A DNA stretch of 8,851 nt from an uncultured Calothrix sp. (GCA_937884685.1 CAKZYM010000773.1:1-8851), one strand, 5' to 3'; shown: positions 1 to 6,533, counted from the first letter of the stretch. A program made the numbers and translations. Notes: generated by a model from the letters alone, not told the origin.

Positions 1-881
1 TGAGTGTTTGTTTGACTCAAACTTAATACAGCACTGCTACCACAAGCATTTGCTGGTACAACTACAGCATCAACTTGATTTACCCAAATATCACTAGCGC
101 TAGAGTATTGATTTGATTCCCTAGTAATAAACTGAGGAGCGCGACTCAATCCCACAAGTACGCTTGGTAAAAAAGTATATCCTATCTCCTCCGCAGCCGA
201 ACGCGGTGATAAATTTGCGTCTAATGGTGGTGGTGCGAACATTGGAGCATGAGCGCAGGGAATCCCAAATTGTCGAACAATCAAATGACTAATAACCGCT
301 TCCGCTCCTGCTATCGGGTCAACTCCCTTACCTTCGCGGTAATTCTGTTCTGTTTCTTCATCGACGCAATCCGGGAAACGAGCAACAACTGCGATCGCAC
401 TCGCTTTTGTCTTATTTATCAAGCTTTCCGCTGCTCTTAATAAACTCCCCGGATTACCAATCGTACCCCAACTAGCGCCAGATTCAGCAGACCGTAATTC
501 TACGTTTAAAGGAGCATCGGTAACTACATAGTCAGTTAAATTTAATCCCAAAGTTGCTCTAGCAGCATTACTCACTTGAAGATTTCTCAAACGTAAATCC
601 GGTTCAATTCCACGGTCAAAAATCAAACCAATTTTATTTTGATGTACTGGATTCAAACCCCAATTTCCTTTACAAAACTGGTCAATCCCGTAACCTTCAA
701 CGTACAAAGTATTAGGTAGATTCCAGTACAACATTGCACCGTTAAGGACATTCGGATGAGTTATCAAAACATCACAAACCTCAGCCATAGCTCTAGCGAC
801 AGGTAAAGCATCACCAGCATAACCCCCGATGGCTGCTCCCACACCGGTAGGAACAATTAAAATAGCAGTATATGGACGCAT
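1..881 (-). CDS. DUF3326 family protein (3' end off the left edge)
   Basis: The minus strand is open from the ATG at 879-881 to the window edge, giving 293 residues and no stop, so the C-terminus is missing. The protein starts MRPYTAILIVPTGVGAAIGG and carries conserved blocks ITHPNVLNGAMLYW (40-53), LYVEGYG (59-65), GIEPDLRLR (91-99), TDYVVTDAPL (116-125), SGASWGT (134-140), VARFPD (166-171), GVDPIAGAEAVISHL (186-200), PCAHAP (208-213) and VVVPANACGSS (273-283). I recognise these as the DUF3326 family of cyanobacteria and plants, which has no established function. The gly-rich N-terminus could be a nucleotide- or phosphate-binding loop, but that is a guess. The start fits the family N-terminus. 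There is no Shine-Dalgarno: the sequence directly upstream is a heptamer repeat that reaches to within 3 bases of the ATG. One HIP1 octamer lies inside the gene. Confidence 0.85.
   Translation of the reverse strand, partial: MRPYTAILIVPTGVGAAIGGYAGDALPVARAMAEVCDVLITHPNVLNGAMLYWNLPNTLYVEGYGIDQFCKGNWGLNPVHQNKIGLIFDRGIEPDLRLRNLQVSNAARATLGLNLTDYVVTDAPLNVELRSAESGASWGTIGNPGSLLRAAESLINKTKASAIAVVARFPDCVDEETEQNYREGKGVDPIAGAEAVISHLIVRQFGIPCAHAPMFAPPPLDANLSPRSAAEEIGYTFLPSVLVGLSRAPQFITRESNQYSSASDIWVNQVDAVVVPANACGSSAVLSLSQTNT
391..398. other. HIP1 octamer GCGATCGC
   Basis: Perfect GCGATCGC palindrome inside the DUF3326 gene. HIP1 is over-represented in many cyanobacterial genomes, so it supports the taxonomic inference. 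Confidence 0.8.
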
Positions 882-884
882 TAA

Positions 885-1037
885 TCAGTGAACAGTTATC
901 AGTGAACAGTTATCAGTTAGAAATTAACAGTTGTTAGTTATCAGTTACAAGCTATTAATTATCTATGATTGATACATTAAATAATTACTTACTGTACACT
1001 ATTCACTGATAACTGTTCACTATTCACTGTTCACCAT
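885..1037. repeat. Heptamer tandem-repeat island with 20-bp inverted arms
   Basis: From 885 the plus strand reads in 7-bp units (TCAGTGA, ACAGTTA, TCAGTGA, ACAGTTA, TCAGTTA), continuing in degenerate form to about 947. From 1003 to 1037 the same units appear inverted (TCACTGA, TAACTGT, TCACTAT, TCACTGT, TCACCAT). The arms 887-906 and 1002-1021 are perfect 20-bp inverted repeats (AGTGAACAGTTATCAGTGAA and its complement) around a loop of about 95 nt, so a long hairpin is possible. This belongs to the short tandemly repeated (STRR) heptamer type known from heterocystous cyanobacteria. The island fills the whole space between the two minus-strand genes and runs into the last codons of the one on its right. 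Confidence 0.85.
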
Positions 1038-1635
1038 TCAATGTAAAGCTTTGAGATAAAATTCCTAATATTTCTCCAAGTTCCTTAATATAATAATTAT
1101 TCAAATCGATAAATAAACTACTAGATTCTAATTTAAGAAACTTCCAAATATCACCAGTAGTCACCGCTCCATAAATAGTTGATATATCATTATTTTTTCG
1201 TTGATTAAATATTTGTGCTGCTAACATTGCTCCAGCGCATTGTCCCAAACCATTTTTAATATTTTCGTTTTTAGCTTCAATAATAATTGTTACCGGTGCA
1301 TTAATTAATAACTGTTCCTTTGAGCGACTAATAATAAAATCACAGTAACCATTCAAACCTTTCTCGATATCAACATCAAAATTTGTCCCAGAAAACAAAC
1401 TTATTTGATAATTACTTCTACGTCTTATCTCCAATAAAATAGGTAAAACAATCATTTCCGAACGTGCTTTTTCTGTATTAATAGCCAAAGCCAATTCAGC
1501 AGTTTCCTTTAAATCACTTTTTAATTTTTCGCTAGCTTCTAAAGGTTTAATATCAGCAAATAAATTATTATCTTCCTCAATATAAACATCGAAACTAGTT
1601 TTAAATTTACTTAAAGTTAAATCGCTGTAAGCCAT
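1024..1635 (-). CDS. Lone PD-(D/E)XK nuclease-fold protein
   Basis: A 203-residue soluble protein with no signal peptide or membrane segment. The motif pattern is that of the PD-(D/E)XK nuclease superfamily: Glu60 in an N-terminal helix (KARSEMIV), Asp99 in GYCDFIIS, Glu120-Ala-Lys122 at the end of a hydrophobic strand (VTIIIEAKNEN), then a glutamine-bearing helix (GLGQCAGAMLAAQIF, 129-143) and a strand ending in GDIWKFLKLE (161-170). The arrangement resembles nuclease-like N-terminal domains of type I restriction subunits and small cyanobacterial hypothetical proteins, but no methylase, specificity or helicase gene is adjacent. Activity is therefore inferred from motifs only. No Shine-Dalgarno precedes the ATG. 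The last codons (part of Asn200, Gly, Glu, Gln, stop) lie in the heptamer repeat, so the natural C-terminus may have been replaced by the repeat. Confidence 0.75.
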   Translation of the reverse strand: MAYSDLTLSKFKTSFDVYIEEDNNLFADIKPLEASEKLKSDLKETAELALAINTEKARSEMIVLPILLEIRRRSNYQISLFSGTNFDVDIEKGLNGYCDFIISRSKEQLLINAPVTIIIEAKNENIKNGLGQCAGAMLAAQIFNQRKNNDISTIYGAVTTGDIWKFLKLESSSLFIDLNNYYIKELGEILGILSQSFTLNGEQ

Positions 1636-1722
1636 ATTTCAGTAATCTTTGACTAAAATAAAAGTTTTTAGATATTGCCAAATTAAAAAATAATAATTAA
1701 TCCAATTTAAATCACCCGACCA

Positions 1723-1735
1723 GGGTTGAAAACCC
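1723..1735. repeat. Small GGGTT/AACCC hairpin
   Basis: GGGTT (1723-1727) and AACCC (1731-1735) pair around GAA. It lies downstream of the 57-residue minus-strand gene but has no T-tract, so a terminator role is weak. Confidence 0.35.
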
Positions 1736-1750
1736 AAGTCTAATAGCTAA

Positions 1751-1768
1751 AGTCATATAAATATGACT
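1751..1768. repeat. 18-nt AT-rich palindrome
   Basis: AGTCATAT (1751-1758) and ATATGACT (1761-1768) are perfect inverted 8-mers separated by AA. The two-base centre suits a dimeric protein-binding site better than an RNA hairpin. It lies between the small GTG-start gene and the nuclease-like gene, about 115 bases upstream of the latter's ATG. No known regulator is recognised. Confidence 0.4.
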
Positions 1769-1803
1769 AGAAAATAAATCATTAAAATGAATCTGCTGGA
1801 GTA

Positions 1804-1977
1804 CTAATCCTTCGTCACAACAGCTTCCAAAACAACCTTTTTATTATCAGAATCTACAGCAGTAATAGCCCAACGTAAAGGTTTACCATACTTCTGTAAC
1901 TCAACCTCTATACAATCATGCAGTCGAGCAACATCATAGTTTAAATCAATTTCTAAACAAATAAAATCAGTAATCAC
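1804..1977 (-). CDS. Small conserved-looking cyanobacterial protein, GTG start
   Basis: A 57-residue minus-strand frame starting MITDFICLEIDL and containing YGKPLRWAITAVDSDNKKVV (30-49), ending EAVVTKD. An in-frame TAA sits two codons before the GTG, so this is the furthest start, and GAGGG lies 12 bases upstream as a possible ribosome site. The 'GxPLRWAITxVD...VEAVVT' pattern resembles small hypothetical proteins I recall from other cyanobacteria; that recollection is not a search result. The composition (ordered beta-strand-like ends, few low-complexity residues) looks coding. No function is known. It is easily missed because of its length and GTG start. The upstream ribosome-site region merges into the second heptamer array. 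Confidence 0.6.
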   Translation of the reverse strand: MITDFICLEIDLNYDVARLHDCIEVELQKYGKPLRWAITAVDSDNKKVVLEAVVTKD

Positions 1978-1992
1978 TATTTATAAATTCCC

Positions 1993-2104
1993 TCACTGAT
2001 AACTGCTCACTATTCACTGTTCACTGTTCACTATTCACTGTTCACTGATAACTGTTCACTGTTAATGATTAACTGCTATCTAATAACAGCTAACCATTAA
2101 CAAA
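1993..2104. repeat. Heptamer array, 16 units in register
   Basis: 112 bases split exactly into 16 heptamers from 1993: TCACTGA, TAACTGC, TCACTAT, TCACTGT, TCACTGT, TCACTAT, TCACTGT, TCACTGA, TAACTGT, TCACTGT, then increasingly diverged units (TAATGAT, TAACTGC, TATCTAA, TAACAGC, TAACCAT, TAACAAA). The consensus is T(C/A)ACTGN. It is the same family as the island at 885-1037 and lies between the ferredoxin stop and the start of the small GTG gene. The 7-bp phase shows growth by slippage or unit duplication rather than transposition. Confidence 0.85.
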
Positions 2105-2114
2105 AAATTATTTC

Positions 2115-2435
2115 CTAAACCTTACCAAACTGTCTATCATAAACAGCATCTTCCTGCTCGGTTTCAATTTTCAAATCAGAACGAGGATAAGCAACGCAAA
2201 GCAGTGCAAAACCTTCTTTTTGTAAATCTGGATTAACTCCCATACCGTCGCTTTGGTCTACAGCACCACTATTAACGATTTTTCCGGCACAGGTAGTACA
2301 AACACCAGCATTACAGGAAGAAGGTAATTCTAAACCCGCTTCGTCAGCAGCAGATAGAATTGTTTTATCTTCAGGTACTTGTAAAGTATGTGTTTTGCCC
2401 TGATGGATGAATTCAACGGTATAAGTTGTAGTCAT
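2115..2435 (-). CDS. Plant-type [2Fe-2S] ferredoxin (PetF-like)
   Basis: A 106-residue soluble electron carrier. The cluster ligands are visible as Cys41-x4-Cys46-x2-Cys49 (SSCNAGVCTTCAGK) and Cys80 (ALLCVAYP), the spacing of photosynthetic plant-type ferredoxins. The tail (DLKIETEQEDAVYDRQFGKV) is longer than in the major PetF, which ends near EEELY, and resembles the low-abundance cyanobacterial paralogue Slr1828 of Synechocystis. It may therefore serve a specialised acceptor rather than bulk photosystem I transfer; this is inference. The start is the ATG at 2433-2435 (MTTTYTVEF), which matches the family length; an in-frame TTG two codons upstream is less likely. No Shine-Dalgarno is visible. 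The gene stands alone, with acnB divergent and the heptamer array just beyond its stop. Confidence 0.92.
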   Translation of the reverse strand: MTTTYTVEFIHQGKTHTLQVPEDKTILSAADEAGLELPSSCNAGVCTTCAGKIVNSGAVDQSDGMGVNPDLQKEGFALLCVAYPRSDLKIETEQEDAVYDRQFGKV

Positions 2436-2459
2436 ATACAATATATGGTATGCGTCCGT

Positions 2460-2486
2460 ATAATACTGAATATTTTATATTATCAA
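2460..2486 (-). promoter_or_regulatory. Possible promoter of the ferredoxin gene
   Basis: On the minus strand TTGATA (2481-2486) is followed after 15 bases by TATTAT (2460-2465), which would give a short leader before the ATG at 2435. The spacer is shorter than ideal, so this is only a candidate. Confidence 0.3.
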
Positions 2487-2644
2487 TAAGCCTACAATTT
2501 AGATGATAAGCAATACATAATAATTATTTTCAATAAGATTAATTTGCCAATATTAGCTGTAGAGTGATAATAATAAGAATTATCTAACTGTTCCATAACT
2601 CTAGCTCTAACTATGATGGCAATTGTCAGAATATCATAAGTTTA

Positions 2645-2671
2645 TTTTATTCTTGTTCAAACAAGATAAAA
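2645..2671. repeat. 12-bp inverted repeat in the acnB upstream region
   Basis: TCTTGTT (2651-2657) and AACAAGA (2660-2666) pair perfectly around CA, and after one unpaired T (2650) the stem continues with TTTTA/TAAAA (2645-2649 and 2667-2671). There is no T-tract and no gene ending nearby, so an operator or a structured leader is more likely than a terminator. It is about 270 bases upstream of acnB. Confidence 0.5.
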
Positions 2672-2926
2672 GTGACTATCTACACATCAATATAAATATT
2701 GAGATTTATAAATTAAGTAACGCTTTTTATTGATAGTTATAACTGTTTGACCACATTTATTTTCGGAAATTATTTACAAGGTAAATTGTATAGCATAAAA
2801 CTGTGAAAGCATTATAAATACTGACAGTTATATCAATTTGTGAAGCTAATTGTTTTTAATAAAAGTTACTCTAAAAAGTAGTATCAAACCGTAAACATTC
2901 AATTACCAATTTTAAATTGTATCTAT

Positions 2927-2930
2927 GGAG
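2927..2930 (+). promoter_or_regulatory. Ribosome binding site of acnB (decides the start)
   Basis: GGAG lies six bases before the ATG at 2937. Starting at 2925 would place this site inside the coding sequence, which argues for the third ATG. Confidence 0.65.
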
Positions 2931-2936
2931 ATGAAA

Positions 2937-5597
2937 ATGCTAGAATCATATCGCAAACACGCTGAGGAAAGAGCTTCACTAGGAATTCCTCCTTTACCAC
3001 TAGATGCAAAACAAACTTCAGAACTTTGCGAACTACTCAAAAATCCACCCACCGGTGAAGAGGAATTTTTACTAAATTTGCTCAGAGAAAGAGTTTCTCC
3101 TGGTGTTGACCCAGCAGCTTATGTAAAAGCTGGATTTTTGACGGGAATTGCTAAAGAAGAAATTGATTGTCCTTTGATTTCACCCATCGAAGCAGTAGAG
3201 TTGCTGGGTACTATGGTGGGTGGTTATAACGTTCAGTCTTTAATTGAATTGTTACAAACTCCCAACGTATCGCTATCTGATTCTTCCGAAACTCCTTTGG
3301 TAATGGGTGGTGAAGGTAAAGAACCAATCGCGAGATATGCTGCTACAGCTTTGAGTAAAACACTGTTGGTTTACGATGCTTTCAACGATATTTTAGAACT
3401 AGCCGAAACCAATCCCTACGCTAAAAGAGTAGTTGATTCCTGGGCTGAAGCAGAATGGTTTACCAGTCGTCCAGAAGTACCCGCAGAAATTACCGTTACA
3501 GTTTTCAAAGTTCCTGGAGAAACCGACACTGCCGATTTATCTCCCGCAACCCATGCTCCCACGCGCCCGGATATTCCCCTCCACGCTTTATCAATGTTGG
3601 AGAATGCAATGCCGGAAGGGTTGGCAACTATTGCTAAATTAAAAGAGAAAGGACATCCCGTAGCTTATGTTGGAGATGTTGTCGGAACCGGTTCTTCTCG
3701 TAAATCGGCGATTAATTCCGTATTATGGCATCTTGGCGAAAATATTCCTTTTGTTCCCAACAAGCGTGCGGGAGGATATATTTTAGGTAGTAGTATAGCG
3801 CCAATATTTTTTAACACCGCTGAAGACGCTGGTGCTTTACCCATCGAATGTGATGTCACCCAGATGGAAACCGGTATGGTAATCACCATCCATCCCTACA
3901 AAGGTGAAATTACCAACGAAAACGGCGAAGTTATTTCTACATTCAAACTAAAACCAGATACAATCCTTGATGAAGTCCGCGCTGGTGGTAGAATTCCTTT
4001 ATTAATTGGACGTGCGCTGACAGATAAAATCCGCGAAGCATTAGATTTAGAAGCGAGTACCTTATTTATTCGTCCTCAGCTACCAGCAGACAGCAAAAAA
4101 GGATTTACCTTAGCTCAGAAAATGGTCGGAAAAGCTTGTGGATTACCGGGAGTACGTCCGGGTATGTCTTGCGAACCCATCATGACTACAGTTGGTTCTC
4201 AGGATACCACCGGACCCATGACAAGAGACGAATTAAAAGAACTCGCTTGTTTGGGTTTCTCCGCTGACTTAGTAATGCAAAGCTTCTGTCATACAGCAGC
4301 ATATCCTAAACCCGTTGACGTACAAACCCACAAACAACTACCAGACTTCTTCGCTCAACGTGGTGGTGTAGCTTTACGTCCTGGTGATGGAATTATTCAC
4401 TCCTGGTTAAACCGAATGTTATTACCCGATACCGTCGGAACCGGTGGTGATTCTCATACTCGCTTCCCCTTGGGAATTTCATTTCCAGCAGGTTCCGGTT
4501 TAGTAGCTTTCGCTGCTGCTTTGGGAGTAATGCCATTGGATATGCCAGAATCAGTATTGGTAAAATTCAAAGGTGAATTACAACCCGGTGTTACCTTAAG
4601 AGACGTTGTAAACGCAATTCCCTACGTAGCAATTCAAAAAGGATTATTGACAGTAGAGAAGAAAAATAAGAAAAACGTCTTCGCCGGTAGGATAATGGAA
4701 ATAGAAGGCTTACCAGACCTGAAAGTAGAACAAGCCTTTGAATTAACCGATGCAAGCGCCGAACGCTCCTGTGCTGGATGTACCATTAAACTAAGCGAAT
4801 CAACAGTAGCCGAATATCTGCGTTCTAACGTCGCTTTATTAAAGAACATGGCAGCTCGTGGTTATCAAGATGCTCGGACAATATTGCGTCGAGTAGCCAA
4901 AATGGAACAATGGTTGGAAAATCCGCAATTAATGTCAGGTGATGATAACGCTGAATATGCAGAAGTAATCGAAATTGATTTAAACGAAATCAAAGAACCA
5001 ATAGTAGCAGCACCAAACGACCCCGACAACGTAAAACTACTATCAGAAGTAGTCGGTGATAAAGTTGACGAAGTATTTATTGGCTCCTGCATGACTAATA
5101 TCGGACACTATAGAGCAGCTTCCAAAGTATTAGAAAATGCTGGAAAAGTAACAACACAATTGTGGATTTGTCCTCCTACAAGAATGGATGAAAAACAATT
5201 GAAATCAGAAGGTATTTATGAAGTATTTGAGGAAGCAAATGCTCGTACAGAAATGCCGGGATGTAGCTTATGTATGGGTAATCAAGCAAGAGTAGAAGAT
5301 AACGCTACCGTGTTTTCAACCTCTACCAGGAATTTTAATAATAGAATGGGTAAAGGAGCGCAAGTTTACCTTGGTTCTGCCGAGTTAGCAGCGGTTTGTG
5401 GATTATTAGGAAAACTGCCATCGGTAGGGGAATATATGGATATTGTGGCGAATAAAATTCATCCCTTTGCTGATGATTTGTATAAGTATTTGAACTTTGA
5501 CCAGATTGCAGGTTTTGAGGATGAAGGAAGAGTGATTCCGCTGGAAGAAATGCCGAAGATTGAGGATATTTTGGGGATGACGACAGGAGCGAAGTAA
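2937..5597 (+). CDS. acnB: Aconitate hydratase B (bifunctional aconitase / 2-methylisocitrate dehydratase family)
   Basis: Cytoplasmic [4Fe-4S] enzyme that interconverts citrate and isocitrate through cis-aconitate, feeding 2-oxoglutarate synthesis for ammonium assimilation. The 886-residue product (E. coli AcnB has 865) starts MLESYRKHAEERASLGIPPLPLD and has the AcnB order: HEAT-like N-terminal domain (about 1-160), swivel domain with GTGSSRKS (250-257), then the catalytic core with GGDSHTR (503-509). The three cluster cysteines are present: Cys718 in GSCMTNIGHYRAA and Cys776/Cys779 in PGCSLCMGNQ, with the same close spacing as E. coli Cys710/769/772. The ATG at 2937 is chosen because it matches the family N-terminus and has GGAG six bases upstream; in-frame ATGs at 2925 and 2931 overlap that ribosome site and would add MEMK. 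A hairpin terminator follows directly, so it is transcribed as a single gene. Confidence 0.97.
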   Translation: MLESYRKHAEERASLGIPPLPLDAKQTSELCELLKNPPTGEEEFLLNLLRERVSPGVDPAAYVKAGFLTGIAKEEIDCPLISPIEAVELLGTMVGGYNVQSLIELLQTPNVSLSDSSETPLVMGGEGKEPIARYAATALSKTLLVYDAFNDILELAETNPYAKRVVDSWAEAEWFTSRPEVPAEITVTVFKVPGETDTADLSPATHAPTRPDIPLHALSMLENAMPEGLATIAKLKEKGHPVAYVGDVVGTGSSRKSAINSVLWHLGENIPFVPNKRAGGYILGSSIAPIFFNTAEDAGALPIECDVTQMETGMVITIHPYKGEITNENGEVISTFKLKPDTILDEVRAGGRIPLLIGRALTDKIREALDLEASTLFIRPQLPADSKKGFTLAQKMVGKACGLPGVRPGMSCEPIMTTVGSQDTTGPMTRDELKELACLGFSADLVMQSFCHTAAYPKPVDVQTHKQLPDFFAQRGGVALRPGDGIIHSWLNRMLLPDTVGTGGDSHTRFPLGISFPAGSGLVAFAAALGVMPLDMPESVLVKFKGELQPGVTLRDVVNAIPYVAIQKGLLTVEKKNKKNVFAGRIMEIEGLPDLKVEQAFELTDASAERSCAGCTIKLSESTVAEYLRSNVALLKNMAARGYQDARTILRRVAKMEQWLENPQLMSGDDNAEYAEVIEIDLNEIKEPIVAAPNDPDNVKLLSEVVGDKVDEVFIGSCMTNIGHYRAASKVLENAGKVTTQLWICPPTRMDEKQLKSEGIYEVFEEANARTEMPGCSLCMGNQARVEDNATVFSTSTRNFNNRMGKGAQVYLGSAELAAVCGLLGKLPSVGEYMDIVANKIHPFADDLYKYLNFDQIAGFEDEGRVIPLEEMPKIEDILGMTTGAK

Positions 5598-5605
5598 TTG
5601 ATTTT

Positions 5606-5640
5606 AGGGTGGGTTATTGCCCACCTTTATAATTTATTTT
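5606..5640 (+). terminator. Rho-independent terminator after acnB
   Basis: GGTGGG (5608-5613) pairs with CCCACC (5620-5625) around TTATTG; the stem extends by a G-T and an A-T pair (5606-5607 with 5626-5627). T/A-rich sequence (TTTATAATTTATTTT) follows, 9 bases after the acnB stop codon. Confidence 0.8.
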
Positions 5641-5935
5641 AAATACAATAATATATCTTGATAATATTAGAATCATTAGGGTTATATCCACTTCTATCCC
5701 CATCAAAGTATTTATCAATAATTTCTAAATTGTATATTTTATCTAAAAGATATAATCTCCAGGGTTTTTTTTCTAATGATTGACTGTAGCCATCAACTTG
5801 ATATCCTCTCAATACTTGATTTAATTTATTGTTTAAACCGCAGCAGAAAGGCTCTACTAAACGTCTTTCGTCATTGTAAACAAAACTGATGACTTTTTTA
5901 TTCTGAATTGCCAAACGGATAGTATCTAGTACCAT
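5639..5935 (-). CDS. Small WYL-like domain protein
   Basis: A 98-residue protein convergent with acnB. It resembles the stand-alone short WYL-type proteins: a first helix and strand (IRLAIQNKKVISFVY, 6-20), then RRLVEPFCCGLN (24-35), LRGYQVDGYSQS (42-53), a basic-aromatic strand PWRLYLLDKIYNLEIID (58-74) and GYNPNDSNI (83-91). In larger proteins the WYL fold binds ligands, often nucleic acid or nucleotides, and controls transcription. Here no helix-turn-helix is fused, so the role is open. The assignment rests on pattern memory. No Shine-Dalgarno precedes the ATG at 5933-5935. Its stop lies next to the acnB terminator. Confidence 0.7.
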   Translation of the reverse strand: MVLDTIRLAIQNKKVISFVYNDERRLVEPFCCGLNNKLNQVLRGYQVDGYSQSLEKKPWRLYLLDKIYNLEIIDKYFDGDRSGYNPNDSNIIKIYYCI

Positions 5936-6041
5936 AGCTATTTATATATAAATGCAATAAATTCTATTTAAATAAAAATAGCTTGTAAAGTATTATCGGA
6001 TACATTTAATATATTATTAGTGAGTAACTTGAATAGAGCAA

Positions 6042-6170
6042 GTAGGTTAGGTAGAGCAGCAACAAAACCCAACGACAGCGGTTTGATTAATAATATTCAA
6101 TGTTGGGTTACGACGCAAAATCAATTATGTGCTTAATGTCTGATATTATCGTGCGTCTAACCCAACCTAC
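6042..6170. repeat. Nested palindromic intergenic element (GTAGGTT...AACCTAC)
   Basis: The ends are imperfect inverted repeats: GTAGGTTAGG at 6042 and CCCAACCTAC at 6161-6170. Inside, AACCCAAC (6066-6073) and GTTGGGTT (6102-6109) form a perfect second inverted repeat. Elements of this 'GTAGGTTGGGTT' kind are scattered through cyanobacterial genomes as non-coding palindromes. No open frame or transposase is inside, so it is a miniature, non-autonomous type. Confidence 0.7.
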
Positions 6171-6209
6171 GATGAAATAAAATTACCGTTATTGTGGGAT
6201 TCGAGAATG

Positions 6210-6217
6210 GCGATCGC
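6210..6217. other. HIP1 octamer GCGATCGC
   Basis: A second perfect HIP1 palindrome, here in non-coding sequence just after the palindromic element. Confidence 0.8.
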
Positions 6218-6450
6218 ACTTCTAACTCTCCAAAAACCCTAGCGCTAGATTTTCAATCAAATCCTGTAATATCAACCCCATGAAAATTATCTTAATAAGC
6301 TTTGCAATTTATTTTTTATATTCAACAATTTGTATAGTTGAGAAAAGTTTATGCTTAAAAATATTCCTTCTCTCAAACCGAAAGAATTAATCTTTAATAT
6401 CAGCATTCTAGAAATTAATTCAGTATTAATTCATTTTCTTAATACATAAT

Positions 6451-6518
6451 GGTGCGTTACGGCATTTTCAAACATTTAATTTTTTAATTAAATTAATTTG
6501 TGACATAACACACTCTAC
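6451..6518. repeat. Decayed palindromic element (GGTGCGTTAC type)
   Basis: GGTGCGTTAC at 6451-6460 faces ATAACACACTCTAC at about 6505-6518, a degenerate inverted partner of the common cyanobacterial 'GTAGGGTGCGTTA' palindrome. It is strongly diverged. Confidence 0.4.
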
Positions 6519-6533
6519 AATCTAAATAGCCAC

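Larger units (their letters stand above)
2442..2924. other. Divergent A/T-rich spacer between ferredoxin and acnB
   Basis: 483 bases with stops in all frames and no convincing gene. It should hold the promoters of both divergent genes. I see no perfect GTA-N8-TAC NtcA site. A TATAAA at about 2813 and a TTGACC near 2750 are present, but neither pairs with a good partner box at normal spacing, so the acnB promoter is not assigned. A strong inverted repeat lies at 2645-2671. Confidence 0.5.

Noticed and set aside
249..440. 63-residue plus-strand frame
   Set aside because: It is antisense to the well-conserved DUF3326 gene and has no protein-like composition.
1993..2104. CRISPR array
   Set aside because: Units are contiguous 7-mers without spacers, and no cas gene is present.
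2436..2441. TTG two codons upstream as ferredoxin start
   Set aside because: The ATG at 2433-2435 gives the normal ferredoxin N-terminus and cysteine numbering (41, 46, 49, 80), and the TTG has no better ribosome site.
2442..2924. NtcA site upstream of acnB or the ferredoxin gene
   Set aside because: I looked for GTA-N8-TAC on both strands and found only partial matches.
3433..5092. Several short frames on both strands inside acnB
   Set aside because: They overlap a full-length, family-conserved acnB in other frames and look like shadows.
6280..6390. 36-codon ATG frame with a hydrophobic N-terminus (MKIILISFAIYFLY)
   Set aside because: No Shine-Dalgarno, very short, and A/T-rich sequence readily gives hydrophobic codons. 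I do not have enough to call it a gene.
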